Shown: one piece after another, positions 5,415-8,031 of the stretch | Layout: each line of letters begins with the position of its first letter | How positions within the stretch are numbered: the first letter of the stretch is position 1 | Assembly: GCA_031418215.1 (NCBI GenBank) | Contig: JANOXC010000091.1 | Span: 1-8,031 of the forward strand | Length of the DNA: 8,031 nucleotides | Direction of reading: 5' to 3' | From: JANOXC01 sp031418215 | GTDB lineage: Bacteria > Bacteroidota > Bacteroidia > AKYH767-A > OLB10 | Position numbers and translations under genes: made by a program | The notes under the pieces: model-generated | What the model was told of the DNA's origin: nothing | Database searches by the model: none | The model's input: the letters and a program-made list of their open reading frames with translations, nothing else

Positions 5415-5433
5415 ACTACCTGTTTCGGGTAGT
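5415..5433. promoter_or_regulatory. Candidate operator upstream of the response regulator
   Basis: The minus strand reads ACTACCCGAAACAGGTAGT, with 6-bp perfect arms, and matches the 4615-4633 site at 17 of 19 positions. It lies 37 bp before the regulator's start codon, a good position for autoregulation. Confidence 0.6.
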
Positions 5434-5437
5434 TGAT

Positions 5438-5520
5438 AGTGAATAGTTAATAGAGGATGGTGAACAGTTTTATAGATTTTTCATTTTTTGTTTTTCACTT
5501 TTAGCTTTTTACTATTCACT
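5438..5520. repeat. Inverted repeat AGTGAATAG...CTATTCACT after the kinase gene
   Basis: Nine-bp perfect arms (5438-5446 and 5512-5520) enclose 65 bp of A/T-rich filler. It begins a few bases past the kinase stop codon and resembles the AGTGAA-rich spacer at 4634-4723. It could fold in the kinase 3' region, but no U-tract supports calling it a terminator. Confidence 0.4.
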
Positions 5521-5523
5521 TTT

Positions 5524-7482
5524 TTATTTAAGATTGACTGTCAGGCTTATCTTAGTTCCATGACCTATTACTGATGTAATAGAAATGTTGCCATTCAGTT
5601 CTGAGGCTCTTGAGTTCATGTTTTTTAATCCGTTGCCTCCGGTTTTTAAACGTTCTTCATTCATGTTGAATCCGACACCGTCATCTTCAACAACTAATTT
5701 TAATGTATGATAGGTTTTGGTGATTTCAACATTCACATTTTTTGCATTGGAATATTTATAGGTATTGTTCAATGCTTCTTTATAAACCAGGAAAAAGGAT
5801 TTTCGGTTTTCCATCGGAAGATTTACGGTATTTAACTCCCTTTCCGCATTGAAATGTAGAACAATGTCTTTTCCGGCAAGCAACTCACCGCCAAAAGCAC
5901 GCATGTGAAGTATGATGTTTTCGAAATTATCATTCTTTGGATTTACTGCCCAAACAATATCTGTCATTCTATCAATCATCTCACGCGAAGCGATTCCTAT
6001 TTTTTCGATAATCGTAATTGATTCAGAAGCATTTGAAGTTGATTTCATACGTGCTATCTCGCTCATCACCGAAATGCTCTGCAAGGTGGAACCCATATCA
6101 TCATGCAAATCGCGGCTGATGCGTGCCCTGACTTCTTCCATCTGCTTCTTCCGTTTGCGCTTTGTCCTGTCAATGAAGAATAGGATTGCAGCGCCTGCAA
6201 GCAATAGCAATAAAATAGTACCGCCAATAAATCCGTTGCGAATAAGTTTTTGTTTATTCAATTCTTTTTGCACAACAAGATCCTTTTTTGCCTGCACCAC
6301 ATTGAGTGAATCCTGCTTCTTGCTGAAATCATAATTCATTTGCAGCGTAACTATTTTCTTGGTATTTTCATTATTTAACAGGCTATCACTGTAGGTAATG
6401 AAGAGTTTATAGTGCTCGAATGCCTTATTAAAGTTGCCTTGTGCACTATCCACAGCGCTCAAATTATCATAGCAAACTTTAATAAATTCCAAACTGCCAA
6501 TTTCTTTTGAAAGAGACAATCCTTTATTCAGATACTCATAGGCCTTATTGTTTTTTTTCTGTTTCCAATAAACTTGTCCGATGCTTGTGAGGGTTTCAGC
6601 AACACCATTCTTATCCCCTAGTTCTTCTCTTATTTTTAAAGCTGCGAAATAATTACTCAGTGCTTCAGGATAATTACCTTGGTTATTATTAATGTTTCCT
6701 ATTTTATTGTAAGAATCAGATATGCCATTTTTATCACCGGTTTCTACACTTAATTTTAAAGCAGTAATGCTATTCTTCAATGCTTCAGGATAATTGCTTT
6801 CATCAATATAAACATTTGCGATATTGAGGTAACTATTAATGGCGCCCCTTTTATCCCCGATTTCTTCTTTTATTTTTAAGCTGGCAAAATAATACTTCAG
6901 TGCTTCGGGATTATTTCCCTGGCTGGAAAAAATATTTCCGATGTTACCGTTAGAATTAGCGATGCCACGTTTATCCCCTATTTCTTCTTTAATTTTTAAA
7001 GCTGCCAAATAATTCTTTAATCCTTCCGGATAATTGCCTTGCTCTGCATAAATGGATCCGATGTTGTTGTATGCACCGGCAACGACTTTTTTGTCGCCAA
7101 TTTCTAAACCTGTCTTCAGTGCTTTTTTAAGATATTCTAATGCAGGCAAATAATCTCCTTTATCATAAAGAATGAGCCCCATGCTGTTATTAGCAATTCC
7201 AATGCCTTTTTTATAACCTATTTGCTCCGAAACAGCCAGGCATTGTTTGGCATAGTCCTGTGCCTTGTCTGGGTTACTGAAATAATATGCTGTAGAGAAT
7301 AAATATAAAATTTTTGCGGCTGTGGTGTCGTACAGCGATGGCGCTGATAAATGCAACTCAAGTTTGTGGGCGTTGTGGTTTTTGAGTTGGGTTTCTAAAG
7401 AGTCAATATAGTGTTGGTCTTGCGAAAATGAATAGTTCTGTAAGGAGAATAATATGGAAACCAGCGAAAGTATTTTTTTCAT
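5524..7482 (-). CDS. TPR-sensor histidine kinase (HisKA_3/HATPase_c)
   Basis: 652 residues. The signal peptide (MKKILSLVSILFSLQNYSFS|Q21) exports the sensor to the periplasm. Residues about 50-360 form a TPR array in near-perfect 40-residue register (91-330), with units like GNYPEALKNYxAALKIKEEIGDKRGIANSYxNIGNIY. A Lys/Gln-rich, probably helical linker (about 375-415) leads to one transmembrane segment (about 417-437, GFIGGTILLLLLAGAAILFFI). The cytoplasmic kinase has the HisKA_3 motif RISRDLHDDMGSTLQSIS with phosphoacceptor H460. The ATPase domain has N-box YKEALNNTYKYSNA (about 567-580), G1 VEDDGVGF (598-605) and G2 GGNGLKNM (615-622). All expected catalytic motifs are intact. Such TPR kinases are common in Bacteroidota and pair with NarL-type regulators such as the one 146 bp downstream. 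The signal sensed is unknown; TPRs suggest a protein or peptide partner. Confidence 0.95.
   Translation of the reverse strand: MKKILSLVSILFSLQNYSFSQDQHYIDSLETQLKNHNAHKLELHLSAPSLYDTTAAKILYLFSTAYYFSNPDKAQDYAKQCLAVSEQIGYKKGIGIANNSMGLILYDKGDYLPALEYLKKALKTGLEIGDKKVVAGAYNNIGSIYAEQGNYPEGLKNYLAALKIKEEIGDKRGIANSNGNIGNIFSSQGNNPEALKYYFASLKIKEEIGDKRGAINSYLNIANVYIDESNYPEALKNSITALKLSVETGDKNGISDSYNKIGNINNNQGNYPEALSNYFAALKIREELGDKNGVAETLTSIGQVYWKQKKNNKAYEYLNKGLSLSKEIGSLEFIKVCYDNLSAVDSAQGNFNKAFEHYKLFITYSDSLLNNENTKKIVTLQMNYDFSKKQDSLNVVQAKKDLVVQKELNKQKLIRNGFIGGTILLLLLAGAAILFFIDRTKRKRKKQMEEVRARISRDLHDDMGSTLQSISVMSEIARMKSTSNASESITIIEKIGIASREMIDRMTDIVWAVNPKNDNFENIILHMRAFGGELLAGKDIVLHFNAERELNTVNLPMENRKSFFLVYKEALNNTYKYSNAKNVNVEITKTYHTLKLVVEDDGVGFNMNEERLKTGGNGLKNMNSRASELNGNISITSVIGHGTKISLTVNLK
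6493..7212 (-). repeat. TPR-coding repeats, 120-bp period
   Basis: Six consecutive 40-residue units (91-330) align without gaps. The unit ends EIGDK at 128-132, 168-172, 208-212, 248-252 (ETGDK) and 288-292 (ELGDK). DNA words for PEALK and KIKEEIGDK recur at 120-bp spacing, showing expansion by tandem duplication. Confidence 0.85.
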
Positions 7483-7749
7483 ATTTTGTTTTTTTGCAGA
7501 GTAGCCCTACCATGCCGCATAACGAGAAATTATACGAAACGAATCTAATAAAACTTTCGCATTTCCTTCCTACTCTGGCTCCCCGAGTGTTTGGGGTGAC
7601 TTTTAATTATTCATTTTACATGATGCAAGGAAAAACATCAGGATAAATTTGAATCATTTTAAAAGGATAATTTGAACTAACAATCATCTGAACTATTGAT
7701 TTCCAGACCCAAGTCAGGCTTCACCAAGGATTGCATTTGAGGGAAATTC

Positions 7750-7846
7750 CTTTTACATTTTGCATTTAGAGTTTTACATTTTACATTTATCTACACTTGG
7801 TTAAAAGTAATTTAAAATGTAAAATGCGAAATATCAAATGTAAAAG
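7750..7846. repeat. Nested inverted repeat of TTTTACATTT words
   Basis: CTTTTACATTT (7750-7760) pairs with AAATGTAAAAG (7836-7846). Inside it CATTTTACATTT (7777-7788) pairs with AAATGTAAAATG (7815-7826). The whole could form a long imperfect A/T-rich stem. It is bounded by the direct repeat copies. Confidence 0.65.
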
Positions 7847-7893
7847 TTACTTAAACTTAGAACATCAACCGAACTATTGATTTCAAGGCGCCC

Positions 7894-7903
7894 CGAGTAC
7901 TCG
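7894..7903. repeat. Palindrome CGAGTACTCG within CCCCGAGTACTCG
   Basis: A perfect 10-bp palindrome. Its left half CCCCGAGT also occurs at 7581-7588, followed there by GTTTGGGG. Both look like members of a dispersed CCCCGAGT...GGGG palindromic family, the copy at 7891 lacking the outer right arm. Confidence 0.45.
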
Positions 7904-7990
7904 CATACGCGTCAGGCTAATTTAGTGTTATTAACAATAGGATGTAGATATAATCAAGGGTTGCAGTGAAGAAGATGTAAGAATAAAGAA

Positions 7991-8031
7991 GCTGTTTGTA
8001 ATTCAAAACTTGACTAATGAAAACAAACAGC
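7991..8031. repeat. Inverted repeat GCTGTTTGT...ACAAACAGC at the window edge
   Basis: Nine-bp perfect arms (7991-7999 and 8023-8031) around a 23-bp spacer. The right arm ends on the last base, so any extension is unseen. It could be a transcription-end hairpin of a gene beyond the edge or a mobile-element end. Confidence 0.45.

Larger units (their letters stand above)
7690..7918 (+). repeat. Diverged direct repeat flanking the inverted repeat
   Basis: GAACTATTGATTTC occurs at 7690-7703 and 7871-7884. GTCAGGCT follows each copy (7713-7720 and 7911-7918), and then a looser match (CAAGG-TTGCA near 7725 and 7955). The second copy has about 17 extra bases containing CGAGTACTCG. Confidence 0.6.
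7483..8031. other. Non-coding repeat-rich region upstream of the kinase gene
   Basis: This 549-bp stretch has no convincing gene on either strand. It holds a nested inverted repeat (7750-7846), a diverged direct repeat (7690-7720 and 7871-7918), a palindrome CGAGTACTCG (7894-7903) and a 9-bp inverted repeat against the right edge. The kinase promoter should lie here, but I found no TAnnTTTG with a properly spaced -33 box near 7483. TACATTTG at 7835-7842 fits the -7 pattern but is about 350 bp away and lies inside a repeat arm. Confidence 0.6.

Noticed and set aside
5912..6334. Plus-strand 140-codon ORF opposite the kinase
   Set aside because: It runs antisense to the HisKA_3 domain, TM segment and linker; its composition is the mirror of that coding sequence.
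7502..7510. CTACC near the kinase start as a third regulator site
   Set aside because: Only a half-site in GTAGCCCTACC, with the arms in the wrong order compared with the two good palindromes.
7512..7646. Plus-strand ORF of 44 codons starting MPHNEKLYE
   Set aside because: It is short, lies in a repeat-rich gap, has no recognisable domain or convincing ribosome-recruiting leader, and overlaps the expected kinase promoter. I cannot exclude a small gene, but nothing supports one.
7835..7842. TACATTTG as the kinase promoter -7 box
   Set aside because: It matches TAnnTTTG but lies about 350 bp from the start, inside an inverted-repeat arm rich in the same word, with no correctly spaced -33 box.

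Overview
The window looks like chromosomal DNA of a Bacteroidota (Bacteroidetes) bacterium. The DNA is AT-rich. Three proteins end in the same type A Por/type IX secretion (T9SS) sorting domain. All five exported proteins have Gln right after the predicted signal-peptidase site. Start codons sit behind A-rich leaders rather than Shine-Dalgarno sites. Short palindromes of the CCGATnnnnATCGG and TGCCT...AGGCA kinds, common in this phylum, are scattered through it. I cannot name the genus.

Every gene I can support lies on the minus strand, so the layout reads from high to low coordinates. 7483-8031 is non-coding and repeat-rich. 5524-7482 encodes a periplasmic-TPR, one-TM histidine kinase of the HisKA_3/NarL-partner class. 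4724-5377 encodes its likely partner, a NarL/FixJ (LuxR-type HTH) response regulator. 1-4471 holds four closely packed secreted-protein genes with gaps of 25-30 bp: a small beta-sandwich-like T9SS protein (3584-4471), another T9SS protein (2714-3553), a seven-blade kelch-like T9SS protein (1354-2688), and a beta-propeller protein made of 67-residue repeats that runs off the left edge (1-1328).

The most interesting signal is regulatory. Two nearly identical 19-bp palindromes, ACTACCCGAAATGGGTAGT and its 17/19 match, lie upstream of the response regulator (5415-5433) and upstream of the first secreted-protein gene (4615-4633). Each sits 20-21 bp before a TACTTTT[A/G] box resembling the Bacteroidetes -7 element. 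The simplest model is that the kinase/regulator pair senses an envelope signal, autoregulates, and switches on the four-gene surface-protein operon.

A second theme is sequence mobility. The three sorting domains are almost the same while the cargo domains are unrelated. A common leader precedes every cargo gene, and a trace of a lost upstream gene end is left at 4486-4511. Small palindromic elements sit in frame inside two of the CDSs, one of them adding exactly four residues to a sorting domain compared with its paralogues next door.
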